A stretch of 16,005 bases of DNA from an uncultured Helicobacteraceae bacterium. Its GTDB lineage: Bacteria > Campylobacterota > Campylobacteria > Campylobacterales > UBA6016. The notes under the pieces are model-generated. The model was not told where the DNA came from. It saw nothing but the letters and a program-made list of their open reading frames with translations, and made no database searches. Below are positions 6,458 through 13,556 of this stretch, piece by piece; the stretch's first letter is position 1, and each line of letters begins with the position of its first letter. The translations under genes were made by a program, and so were the position numbers. The stretch is taken from the NCBI GenBank assembly GCA_937973585.1, contig CALJKN010000100.1, positions 1 to 16,005 on the forward strand. Reading direction: 5' to 3'.

Positions 6458-8976
6458 ACCGTATCGTTCCATGACTGCATCCCGACTAGAGGAGATGGGT
6501 TTATCGGTATTATACCGTTTGGATTAAAACCGTTTCCAAAGCCGCCCAGTCTCTCATCCCACCATATTCCGCCGTCGAAATCCGGATCATCCAAATCAGA
6601 AAAACCGTTTATATTTTGCTTTTTGCCGTTTTTGGCTTTTGCAATTCTGCCGCCGTATCCCATCCCCAAAGAGGCGCTCACCGCAACTACGCTCGGATGA
6701 ATCCCCTCCGTTACAAAAGCTTTTATCTTTAGCCTCCCGACAATCTCATCCTCTTTTGCCCCGTACCCGCTTTTTTGTCTAAATGTAGCAATCTCGATAG
6801 TATCACCGCTTTTGATTCCCAGTTTTTTGGCGGTAGCGGCATTTATCCATGCCGGATTATCGTGAACAATCTCGGTCAGGTATTTTTGTGGTCCGGTTCT
6901 TGCCTGTGTATGGACATTCCATTTAAACGTTGTCAGCACAAATTCGTCTTTTTTTATTTTTGCCAAAGAGAGGGGCTTTTTGTAGTGCGGCCAACCGTCA
7001 TCGGCCTCTCCCACTTTTTTTGCAGCCTCCAAAACGGTTTTTGAGAATATCTCGTATTTTCTGGACGGCGTTTTGACCCCCTTGTATACCGCTCCGTCTT
7101 TTACGACCCCTATCGCCTCTTTTTTGTCCCCTTTTTTTATAAATACCGTATTATCTTCAATAAATGTATTTTCTAGTTCTTTTTGGGATAACTTTTTTTT
7201 GTGAGGCTCATAGTTTTTTGGTTTTTCCTCTTTTATTACGCCGTACTTTGATATATATGAAAAACCGTCCATACCGTCTATAGCGGGGAGCTTGGAGAGC
7301 CTCGCCTCGATAAATTTTCCGTAATTTTCAAAATCAAAATATTTCGATACCGGTTCACCCAATCTTTTTGCGATCTTGATGAGCGTATCGGCAAAATTTT
7401 CACAATCATACGGTGGTTTTATCACCGGTTGCCTCAACAAAAAATACGGGGTCAACTCATTTGCATTACGACCCTCTATCGTGTACCTCTCAAAATATGT
7501 TGCATCGGGCAATATGATATCGGCATAGTGAGCCATCTGGGAATACACCACATCGGAGCAGACGTGAAACGGTATCAGCTTTTCATCCCTCAAAACGTCC
7601 ACCGATACCGACGGCCCCTCCGGCCAAGTCTGCGGTGATGAAATCGTGTACGACAAATACACGTCCACCCTCTGTTTTTTATTTTTTATCATATCGTAGA
7701 CTATTTCGCCGACTTTCATTTTTTGCCATTTATTTGCAAGCGGATAGGCTTTTGGATCCTCTAGTTCAGTCGAAAATTTCGGCTTTGGCGGAACCGGTTT
7801 TGGCATAGGAAATGAGCCGTCGCCGAGGTTTTTTGAACCTCCAAAACAATATCCCCCTTTTTTGCCGATACTACCGACTAGCATATTGAGCATCACAACC
7901 GCCCTGTCGTTGTTAAATCCGTTTTGGTGAGCCTGAGATCCCCTGTTTGTAAAAGCGGCGCAAGCCGGAGCGGCAGCGGCAAACTCCCTTGCAAGCCGTC
8001 TGATGTCGGTTGCCGCAATACCGCTCTCTAATTCGGCAAACTCCGGTGTATAGGGTCTTACAAACTCCGCTATCTCCTCCAATGAGACATTTACCCATTC
8101 GTCTATAAAGCTTTTATCGTATAGTTTTTCACCGATTATCACGTTTGCCATAGCCAGAGCTATAGCCCCCTCGGATGATGGAAAAGGGGCGAACCATTCA
8201 TCGCTTCTACCGGCGGTATTCGACAACCTGACATCGAAAGTCACAAGCCTTGCCCCCGAAGCTTTTGCCTTTACATATCTGGACAACATAGGAAAGCCGC
8301 CCTGATGAGCCTCCAAAAAGTTAGCACCGAAATTCAAAAAATACTTACAATGCTCGGCATCTACGGTCTCCCAGTCGGTATCTCCTATCGTGGCGTAGTT
8401 GGCGGCTCTTTTGTTGGATGAACATAGCGCTCTGTGATTTAGTATCACGGGGGAGCCTATCGCATCCATAAATCTGGTCGTAATATCGTCGATTCTGTTT
8501 CTACCGGCATGAAAAACAACCCTCTCCGGATGTCCGTCATCTATGCAAATCTTTATTTTGGAGGCTATCGTCTCGTATGCCTCCTCCATCGTTATCCTCT
8601 GCCACAACCCGTCCCCTCTTTTGCCGACCCTCTTTAGCGGATAGACTATCCTCTCCGGATAATCGGTAGCACTAATGCCGCCGTGAGCCTTTGCACAGAG
8701 TTTGCCGTTTGTATTTGGGTCAAGCGGATTCCCCTCCACGCCAAGCAGTTCACCCCCTTCGACAAAAGCCGTAATACCGCAAACCGTAGAGCAGTTGAGG
8801 CATACGGTCGGGATTTTTTGGGCGGTTTTTATGCTTGTTGCAAGGCTATTTTTTCTTTTTTGTTTTTTAGGTTCTTTGGCATCTAGTCCGTTTGGGGTAA
8901 GCGATATGACGGCTCCAAGCTCCATAGCGGTTAGGAGTGCCGATGTATTTTTCATAAAATCTCTTCTGTTCACCAT
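6430..8976 (-). CDS. Tat-exported molybdopterin oxidoreductase, catalytic subunit (PsrA/PhsA/ArrA-type DMSO reductase family)
   Basis: This 848-residue protein starts with a Tat signal (Arg4-Arg5 in NRRDFMK, hydrophobic stretch to about residue 27), so it is folded and then exported to the periplasm. A 4Fe-4S motif follows (Cys59-x2-Cys62-x3-Cys66-x27-Cys94). The likely molybdenum ligand is Cys185 (HRALCSSNKR), as in polysulfide, thiosulfate and arsenate reductases rather than Ser or Asp types. The molybdopterin-binding regions (SQAHQNGFNNDRAVVMLN; YADIILPDATYFER) and the C-terminal guanine-dinucleotide-binding domain are present. An AGGGGG ribosome binding site lies at the end of the preceding ferredoxin gene. 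No NrfD/PsrC membrane anchor is adjacent, so the quinone or cytochrome partner is unknown. The substrate (S, As, Se or other) cannot be fixed from sequence. Confidence 0.88.
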   Translation of the reverse strand: MVNRRDFMKNTSALLTAMELGAVISLTPNGLDAKEPKKQKRKNSLATSIKTAQKIPTVCLNCSTVCGITAFVEGGELLGVEGNPLDPNTNGKLCAKAHGGISATDYPERIVYPLKRVGKRGDGLWQRITMEEAYETIASKIKICIDDGHPERVVFHAGRNRIDDITTRFMDAIGSPVILNHRALCSSNKRAANYATIGDTDWETVDAEHCKYFLNFGANFLEAHQGGFPMLSRYVKAKASGARLVTFDVRLSNTAGRSDEWFAPFPSSEGAIALAMANVIIGEKLYDKSFIDEWVNVSLEEIAEFVRPYTPEFAELESGIAATDIRRLAREFAAAAPACAAFTNRGSQAHQNGFNNDRAVVMLNMLVGSIGKKGGYCFGGSKNLGDGSFPMPKPVPPKPKFSTELEDPKAYPLANKWQKMKVGEIVYDMIKNKKQRVDVYLSYTISSPQTWPEGPSVSVDVLRDEKLIPFHVCSDVVYSQMAHYADIILPDATYFERYTIEGRNANELTPYFLLRQPVIKPPYDCENFADTLIKIAKRLGEPVSKYFDFENYGKFIEARLSKLPAIDGMDGFSYISKYGVIKEEKPKNYEPHKKKLSQKELENTFIEDNTVFIKKGDKKEAIGVVKDGAVYKGVKTPSRKYEIFSKTVLEAAKKVGEADDGWPHYKKPLSLAKIKKDEFVLTTFKWNVHTQARTGPQKYLTEIVHDNPAWINAATAKKLGIKSGDTIEIATFRQKSGYGAKEDEIVGRLKIKAFVTEGIHPSVVAVSASLGMGYGGRIAKAKNGKKQNINGFSDLDDPDFDGGIWWDERLGGFGNGFNPNGIIPINPSPLVGMQSWNDTVCKIKKIKG

Positions 8977-9591
8977 CTACCCCCTGCTTGCCCATGTATA
9001 AATTTCATAATTTAACCCCGAAAAGCTTTTCCCTTTTTTGAGCTTTGCGGCAACGGCAAAATTAGCCCCCCTGTATAAGCTTCTAGGCTTTTCTCCCTTG
9101 TGTGCTACAAACGGCAGGTATCCGGCGGGTCTCTCCCCTTTTTTATGTTTTACGATTTTTATCGCATCGGCCACACATGTAGACTCACATGCGGCTTTTA
9201 GCCCGATATCCCCCCTATGTCTGCACAAATCGCATTTTTCGGCTATTTTTGATACCGGATTCACATACACAGCCCCTATGCCGCATGCCTTTACGCAATC
9301 ACCGCAACCGTTGCACTTTTTGGGATCTATAACTACGACACCGTCACGCTCCGATATCGCTCCGCTTTTGCAATGTTTTTTGCATGCCGCATCTTCGCAT
9401 TGCCTACAAGAAAGGGTCAAAAACTCCCGTTTTACCTTTGGGTATTTACCGATATCTGCGTATAGGGTCATAATCCTGAAAAATCCGAGAGGGGCATCAA
9501 ACTCCTGCTTGCAAGCGACCTCACATGCGTGGCAACCTACGCACTTGTCTGAATCAAAAATCATCGCATATTCAAAACCGCTATCCATCAT
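8977..9591 (-). CDS. Four-cluster ferredoxin-type electron-transfer subunit (PsrB/DmsB family)
   Basis: This is a 204-residue protein with sixteen cysteines in four groups: 17/20/23/27, 62/65/70/74, 93/96/99/103 and 120/123/135/139. That is the full set for four 4Fe-4S clusters as in the B subunits of DMSO/polysulfide reductase-type enzymes. It carries electrons between the molybdenum subunit and a membrane partner, and would normally be co-exported with the Tat-signal-bearing catalytic subunit; it has no signal of its own. Its ATG overlaps the TGA of the transglutaminase-like gene (ATGA), and its stop is immediately followed by the ATG of the molybdoenzyme gene, so the three are stoichiometrically linked. 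A second ATG at 9588 is equally possible. The C-terminus past residue 150 is basic and lacks a membrane anchor. Confidence 0.9.
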   Translation of the reverse strand: MMDSGFEYAMIFDSDKCVGCHACEVACKQEFDAPLGFFRIMTLYADIGKYPKVKREFLTLSCRQCEDAACKKHCKSGAISERDGVVVIDPKKCNGCGDCVKACGIGAVYVNPVSKIAEKCDLCRHRGDIGLKAACESTCVADAIKIVKHKKGERPAGYLPFVAHKGEKPRSLYRGANFAVAAKLKKGKSFSGLNYEIYTWASRG

Positions 9592-10658
9592 CCTACCGCC
9601 TTTGACGATATCGAATAGGCAAACTCTTTTGGCGAATAAAAATCCAAAAACTCACCGTCTATCTCACCGTACGGGTAGTTGAACTGATCCAGTTCCCCTT
9701 GATTGTTTTTTGGATACAGCTCAAAATCTCTGGCATAATTTAGCGCCAGCCAGTTGTTCTCCCAAAAACCGAAAAATTTTTCCGATAGAGCCTTTACCCT
9801 CTCGGAGTCTCTGCTTAGCCCCTCTTTTAGTATCAGCTTTGTGATGTCTGCCGGATCGCAACCTATCCACCCTTTTTTGGGGACAAAAAACTCCACCTTG
9901 CAGTGTTGCGCCTTTGTGATATCCTCACCCGACCCAAAAGCCGCCGAAAGACCGGAAGCCCCGAGTCTGACACCTGCCACCTCTCTGGCCGCAACGCCTG
10001 CCGCCCTCATCAAGGCCACAGTGAGAGCAGACATATCAAGGCATTTGCCACCCATCTTGCCGCTTTTTTCGAGCTGTTCTAGCATCTTACCCGGATGCCC
10101 TATGCCACACCCTTTTATGTTTTCGTCTCTATACGAATTTGCAATCACCCAGTCATATACGGCTCTTGCTTTTTTAACCGCCGATTTCTCGTTTTTGACT
10201 ATTTTGGCCGATATTTTTGCTATCAATCCACTTGTTGGAACATGAGCCGTAGGGGACAAAAATCTCTTTGAGTCATTGGCCTCAAAAAACCCTCCAAAAG
10301 CTGAAGCCTCCCTATCAGATACCTCTGCCGATATTTTGCAGGTTACCGTTTTTTTGATTGCCGTTTTATCCCAAGAGACAAATAACGTTTTGGCTCCGTA
10401 GCTGTTTGAGGTCGAAATAAACGCCTCATTGCCGTCGCTCACATATCCGATTTTGGTTATTTTTTGGAATGACGGGATGTCAGAGGGGAGTGGAATCCAG
10501 AGTTTTGCCTCTTTGTTTTTGTGAGACGAGAGATCAAGCTTATACTCTATCTCATACCGTTTTTTACCCGCTTCGGTAGCGGCAAAAAGTCCGGAAAAAG
10601 AGCCGGATGCTACGGTCGCCGCCATCGTGCAGTTTTTTACAAAAGTACGTCTATTCAT
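9588..10658 (-). CDS. Tat-exported transglutaminase-like protein, first gene of the molybdoenzyme operon
   Basis: This 356-residue protein has an N-terminal Tat signal (MNRRTFVKNC, alanine-rich stretch to about 27). A beta-rich N-terminal domain (about 34-115) precedes a transglutaminase-like core. The complete Cys-His-Asp triad is visible: Cys206 (GGKCLDMS), His252 (AQHCKVEFF) and Asp268 (GWIGCDPAD). The family includes bacterial cysteine proteases and cross-linking or peptide-binding enzymes. Tat export suggests it folds in the cytoplasm, perhaps around a partner or with metal. Its last codons overlap the ferredoxin gene, so it belongs functionally to the molybdoenzyme. Possible roles are maturation, proteolysis or substrate handling, but none is shown. 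No strong ribosome binding site precedes ATG 10658, although the start matches the Tat motif position. Confidence 0.85.
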   Translation of the reverse strand: MNRRTFVKNCTMAATVASGSFSGLFAATEAGKKRYEIEYKLDLSSHKNKEAKLWIPLPSDIPSFQKITKIGYVSDGNEAFISTSNSYGAKTLFVSWDKTAIKKTVTCKISAEVSDREASAFGGFFEANDSKRFLSPTAHVPTSGLIAKISAKIVKNEKSAVKKARAVYDWVIANSYRDENIKGCGIGHPGKMLEQLEKSGKMGGKCLDMSALTVALMRAAGVAAREVAGVRLGASGLSAAFGSGEDITKAQHCKVEFFVPKKGWIGCDPADITKLILKEGLSRDSERVKALSEKFFGFWENNWLALNYARDFELYPKNNQGELDQFNYPYGEIDGEFLDFYSPKEFAYSISSKAVG

Positions 10659-10715
10659 TTTAAAGCCGAAAGTATATAGGTAGCGATCTATCCGTAGTTA
10701 TTGCGGTTACGCCTT

Positions 10716-10729
10716 GCTTGGACCCAAGC
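10716..10729. promoter_or_regulatory. Inverted repeat upstream of the molybdoenzyme operon (possible operator)
   Basis: A 14-bp dyad, GCTTGG-AC-CCAAGC, lies 58 nt upstream of the first operon gene, within the 114-nt gap after amrS. The 2-nt centre makes it a poor RNA hairpin but a plausible binding site for a dimeric regulator. It has no known family match that I can name. Confidence 0.3.
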
Positions 10730-10772
10730 CTATTAGATTAGAAATTGTTATATAAACAAACTGAAAACAAGC

Positions 10773-11798
10773 TTACCCCCACACCCCTTTTATCCTATAT
10801 CCGCATCTAGGGCATTTGTTTTTATCTTTCATATAATTTTGGACGTTTTCGCCCAGATATCCGCTCCTCCCTATCGCAAGCTCTCCACACGCCGGACAAT
10901 GGGTGTCCATCCGTTCATCGTCAATCACGTTTCCCAAATAGACGTATTCCAGATGCAAAGATTTTGCTATATCGTACGCCCTCTCCAGAGTCTCGTGCGA
11001 TGTCGGCTTGTGATCTGCCATCTTATAGGCTCCGTGAAAAGCGCTGAGGTGTAGCGGAATCTCTCTGTCGATACCTTTTATAAACTTGCAAATCTCCTCT
11101 ATCTCTCTATCCGAATCATTTACACCCTCTATGAGTAGAGTCGTCAGCTCCACCCAGATTCCCGCTTTTTTGGCGTTTTCTATGCACTCCAAAACAGGTT
11201 TTAGCCTTGCTCCGCAAATATTTTTGTAAAAATCGTCGCTAAATGATTTGAGGTCGATATTCATCCCGTCCAGTAGCCCCCGTGAATACTCCAAAGCGGC
11301 TTTGCTCTCGTATCCGCTCGTTACGAAAACGGTTTTTATCCCCTCCTCTTTTGCAAGTTTCATAACATCGTAGGCGTACTCAAAATATATAGCCGGTTCG
11401 TTGTACGTAAAGGCGATGGAGGGTATACCCTGCTCTTTTGCCGTCCGGACAAGCTCTTGCGGGGATAGGTAAGACCCTTTTAGATCGCCGCCGTGCTCTT
11501 TTGGGTATTGGCTAATCTCATAATTTTGGCAAAAACTGCAACTAAAATTGCACCCGACCGTCCCGACCGACAGTATCCGGCTCCCCGGCAAAAAATGATA
11601 CAGCGGCTTTTTCTCTATCGGGTCGATATTTGCGGCGGCTATGAGACCGTATACGTCTAGCTCCAATCCCCCGTCCCTGACGGTTCTGACTCCGCATTTT
11701 CCGACTTCACCGCCCTCCAAAACGCAAAAATGCGAACACGCATCGCACCTCACCTTCCCACCGTCCAAAACCGTAGACAACCAAGCTTTTGAAGACAT
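10773..11798 (-). CDS. amrS: AmrS, AmmeMemoRadiSam system radical SAM enzyme
   Basis: This is a 341-residue radical SAM protein. A four-cysteine N-terminal motif (Cys18, Cys21, Cys25, Cys35) precedes the radical SAM CxxxCxxC cluster site (Cys83, Cys87, Cys90; VGCNFSCSFCQNYEIS). A C-terminal zinc-ribbon follows (Cys301, Cys304, Cys329, Cys332). This architecture defines the AmmeMemoRadiSam family, where the radical SAM enzyme usually occurs with AMMECR1- and MEMO1-type proteins; the biochemical reaction of the system is unresolved. Neither partner is in this window. AAGGAG lies 7 nt before the ATG. The gene is divergent from the WYL regulator with overlapping promoters, so that regulator may control it. 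Confidence 0.9.
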   Translation of the reverse strand: MSSKAWLSTVLDGGKVRCDACSHFCVLEGGEVGKCGVRTVRDGGLELDVYGLIAAANIDPIEKKPLYHFLPGSRILSVGTVGCNFSCSFCQNYEISQYPKEHGGDLKGSYLSPQELVRTAKEQGIPSIAFTYNEPAIYFEYAYDVMKLAKEEGIKTVFVTSGYESKAALEYSRGLLDGMNIDLKSFSDDFYKNICGARLKPVLECIENAKKAGIWVELTTLLIEGVNDSDREIEEICKFIKGIDREIPLHLSAFHGAYKMADHKPTSHETLERAYDIAKSLHLEYVYLGNVIDDERMDTHCPACGELAIGRSGYLGENVQNYMKDKNKCPRCGYRIKGVWG

Positions 11799-11826
11799 AT
11801 CGGACTCCTTATTTTTGGGGTTTTTG

Positions 11827-11834
11827 ATTATACT
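11827..11834. promoter_or_regulatory. Interlocked divergent -10 elements of amrS and the WYL regulator
   Basis: The 8-bp string ATTATACT reads TATACT on the plus strand (11829-11834, toward the regulator) and a perfect TATAAT on the minus strand (11832-11827, toward amrS). The two polymerases could not bind at the same time, so expression of the two genes should be mutually exclusive at this site. Confidence 0.5.
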
Positions 11835-11837
11835 AGT

Positions 11838-11855
11838 CCGATTATTACGCCGATT
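11838..11855. promoter_or_regulatory. CCGATT direct repeat, possible operator
   Basis: CCGATT occurs at 11838-11843 and 11850-11855, about one helical turn apart, just downstream of the plus-strand -10 and before the regulator's start. It is placed where the WYL regulator could repress its own promoter and influence amrS. It is only six bases long, so chance is not excluded. Confidence 0.25.
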
Positions 11856-11876
11856 GGAATGAAAAAAGGTCTCAAA

Positions 11877-12764
11877 ATGGAAAAATCATACGACAAGCTA
11901 CTTGCCAGATTGTTTCAGATACTGCTCAAACTAAACTCCGGTGAGAGATTCACGGTAGAGGAGCTGGCCAAAGAGTTCAATGTCAGCAAACGGACGGTTC
12001 AGAGGGATATGAACGAGAGGTTTTCGAGTCTGGATATAAAAAAGGTTTCCGGTTATTACTTTCTTGAGCCGCACTCTATGGGGCATTTAAGCCTTGAGGA
12101 TATAAAGACATTTGCCGCCGTATCGGGGATAAAAACTTTGTATCCGGCTATGACAAGGGGGCTACTGGAGGATATACTAAAAAATCCGGTAGGTTCGGCA
12201 TACGCCGTAAAACACTACGGACACGAAAATCTGGAACGGCAGGCCGACGGTTTCGAGACACTGGGCAAGGCGATACTGGGGCGGCAAAAGGTGTTTTTTT
12301 GGTACAAAAACAAACAAAGGGCTGTAAATCCGTATAAACTAATAAACAAAAACGGAGTTTGGTATCTTGCGGCGGAGGAAAACGGCAACCCAAAGAACTA
12401 CGCTTTTAGCAAAATAATCAACCTAAACATATCCGATGAGCGTTTTGAGCCAAACAAAGAGCTTTTGTCCACGATAGAAAAAAATGAGCTTGAGTGGTTT
12501 TCGCAAAACGCCATAGAGGTAACCCTCAGAGTAAAAGCCGCCGTATCCGAATACTTTTTACGTCGCAAACTCATCCCAAACCAGCAGATAATAGAGCAAA
12601 CAGCCGAATACCTCACGATAAAGGGGAAAGCCTCATACGAAGACGAGATACTGGGAACGGTAAAATACTGGCTCCCGCACGTATCCATAGTCTCCCCGCC
12701 GCATTTGCAACAAAAACTAAACGATGTTTTGAAGGGGTATTTGGATGAGTATGGTGAGGGCTAG
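11877..12764 (+). CDS. HTH/WYL-domain transcriptional regulator
   Basis: This 295-residue protein (from ATG 11877) has an N-terminal winged helix-turn-helix at about residues 10-60 (FTVEELAKEFNVSKRTVQRD). A WYL domain follows at about 130-200, with VFFWYKNKQRAVNPYKLINK and then GVWYLAAEENG, close to the family motif of a Tyr strand, a basic residue, a Pro-x-x-L and W-Y-L. A C-terminal WCX-like extension follows. Such proteins are ligand-sensing repressors or activators and often occur beside accessory or defence genes. ATG 11877 is preferred because AAAGG sits at a normal distance; an in-frame ATG at 11859 overlaps that signal. It is divergent from amrS with interlocked promoters, which suggests control of itself and of amrS. 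The ligand is unknown. Confidence 0.88.
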   Translation: MEKSYDKLLARLFQILLKLNSGERFTVEELAKEFNVSKRTVQRDMNERFSSLDIKKVSGYYFLEPHSMGHLSLEDIKTFAAVSGIKTLYPAMTRGLLEDILKNPVGSAYAVKHYGHENLERQADGFETLGKAILGRQKVFFWYKNKQRAVNPYKLINKNGVWYLAAEENGNPKNYAFSKIINLNISDERFEPNKELLSTIEKNELEWFSQNAIEVTLRVKAAVSEYFLRRKLIPNQQIIEQTAEYLTIKGKASYEDEILGTVKYWLPHVSIVSPPHLQQKLNDVLKGYLDEYGEG

Positions 12765-12776
12765 TTTTTTATAGAA

Positions 12777-12806
12777 TTGAGACCTCTGATTAAATAGAGG
12801 TCTCAA
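12777..12806. repeat. 10-bp perfect inverted repeat after the WYL regulator
   Basis: TTGAGACCTC (12777-12786) pairs with GAGGTCTCAA (12797-12806) around an AT-rich 10-nt loop, 12 nt after the regulator's stop. No T-run follows on either strand, so it is not a standard intrinsic terminator. It may still stop transcription or stabilise the 3' end, or be the tip of an eroded mobile element. Confidence 0.5.
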
Positions 12807-12811
12807 AAAGA

Positions 12812-12823
12812 GCAACTAGTTGC
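12812..12823. repeat. 12-bp palindrome GCAACTAGTTGC
   Basis: A perfect palindrome with no spacer lies 6 nt after the inverted repeat at 12777-12806. As DNA it could bind a dimer. It lies about 90 nt upstream of the toxin-antitoxin promoter, too far to be a simple repressor site. Confidence 0.4.
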
Positions 12824-12872
12824 GAGATCCCTCACGCTGAAGACCTAATTTACGGCTTTGCCGGAAATTTGA

Positions 12873-12909
12873 GAATTAATCGGATGGTTAAATTCTTTTG
12901 AAGTACAAT
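12873..12909 (+). promoter_or_regulatory. Candidate promoter and operator of the DinJ/YafQ module
   Basis: TACAAT at 12904-12909 is a near-consensus -10, located 21 nt before the GTG start and followed by AAGGA. Just upstream, GAATTAA (12873-12879) and TTAAATTC (12888-12895) form an imperfect dyad where the ribbon-helix-helix antitoxin could bind for autorepression. The operator role is inferred from family behaviour. Confidence 0.35.
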
Positions 12910-12929
12910 AAATAAAAAAAGGATTTGAG

Positions 12930-13196
12930 GTGTTAGCCAGACGACAAACATCCATAAAAGTCGATCCAGTAGCGTGGGAAGAGGCTCAAAATATATTCAA
13001 AGAGTACAATCTAACGCTCTCCGATGCCATAAATATATTTTTGAATAAAGTCAGACTGGAGAAAGGGATGCCTTTTGACATCAAGGTTCCCTCCTCAAGC
13101 CTAAAGGTCGCCATGACCGAAACGGAAATCGGAGACGGAACCATACACGACAACGTAGAAGATATGCTAAGAGACCTAAAAAAAGATGACATATAG
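12930..13196 (+). CDS. dinJ: RelB/DinJ-family antitoxin
   Basis: This is an 88-residue protein with an N-terminal ribbon-helix-helix DNA-binding fold. The strand is RRQTSIKVDP, followed by helices AWEEAQNIFKEYNL and TLSDAINIFLNKVRLEKGMPF, the classical DinJ pattern. An acidic, flexible C-terminus would wrap the toxin. The start is GTG at 12930, with AAGGA about 7 nt before it; no ATG fits. The stop overlaps the toxin start by 11 nt, which ensures coupled synthesis. The antitoxin alone and the complex normally repress the promoter. Confidence 0.9.
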   Translation: MLARRQTSIKVDPVAWEEAQNIFKEYNLTLSDAINIFLNKVRLEKGMPFDIKVPSSSLKVAMTETEIGDGTIHDNVEDMLRDLKKDDI

Positions 13197-13458
13197 GCTT
13201 TTTAAATCCAATCAGTTTAAAAGATCATACAAAAAACTACAGCTATCCGACAAGGACGAACAGGCCTTTATAGACATAGCATATAAGCTACTAAACGGTA
13301 TCGCCCTAGACTCAAAGTACAGAGATCATACGCTTGTCGGAGAATATGCACAGTACAGAGAGTGTCACATCAAACCGGATCTTCTACTGATATACAAAAT
13401 AGAAGACGGCACGGTAAAGCTAGTCGATATAGGTAGTCACAGTGAGCTTTTTGATTAA
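13186..13458 (+). CDS. yafQ: YafQ-family mRNA interferase toxin
   Basis: This is a 90-residue RelE-fold toxin. The residues needed for YafQ ribonuclease activity are all in place, shifted by two relative to E. coli YafQ: His48 (RDHTLVGEY), His61 and Asp65 (YRECHIKPDLLLIY), His85 and Phe89 (IGSHSELF). YafQ cuts mRNA in the ribosomal A site and arrests translation until DinJ neutralises it. The gene appears intact with no frameshift, so the module is probably active. It directly borders the 21-bp inverted repeat at 13458, which begins with the last base of its stop codon and so marks the left edge of the next accessory unit. Confidence 0.92.
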   Translation: MTYRLFKSNQFKRSYKKLQLSDKDEQAFIDIAYKLLNGIALDSKYRDHTLVGEYAQYRECHIKPDLLLIYKIEDGTVKLVDIGSHSELFD

Positions 13459-13478
13459 AAAACGACACAACCTGTCAT
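13458..13478 (+). repeat. 21-bp perfect inverted repeat, left copy (mate 15781-15801)
   Basis: This copy begins AAAAACGACACAACCTGTC and continues AT. The exact reverse complement occurs at 15781-15801. It overlaps the toxin stop by one base and lies 51 nt upstream of the promoter of the 47-aa membrane peptide. Confidence 0.85.
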
Positions 13479-13505
13479 ATCCAAGTGTTAATATTGTATG
13501 AGATT

Positions 13506-13535
13506 TTGGAGTTAAATAGAAGCTCAGATTATAAA
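13506..13535 (+). promoter_or_regulatory. Candidate promoter of the 47-aa membrane peptide
   Basis: TTGGAG (13506-13511) and TATAAA (13530-13535), 18 nt apart, resemble a sigma-70 promoter. Transcription would start near 13542, just before the GGAG ribosome binding site at 13546-13549, which favours the ATG at 13557 over earlier in-frame starts. Confidence 0.4.
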
Positions 13536-13556
13536 ATGCACAAACGGAGTCCGGCA

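Noticed and set aside
9038..9682. 214-codon plus-strand ORF
   Set aside because: It lies antisense to the ferredoxin gene and the end of the transglutaminase gene. Its composition is that of the reverse of a Cys-rich gene, with no ribosome binding site or recognisable domain.
9754..10245. 163-codon plus-strand ORF
   Set aside because: Antisense to the transglutaminase core containing the catalytic triad; a shadow frame.
12777..12806. Intrinsic terminator of the WYL regulator gene
   Set aside because: The stem is strong but is followed by A-rich, not T-rich, sequence on the plus strand and by no T-run on the minus strand, so it was listed as a repeat.
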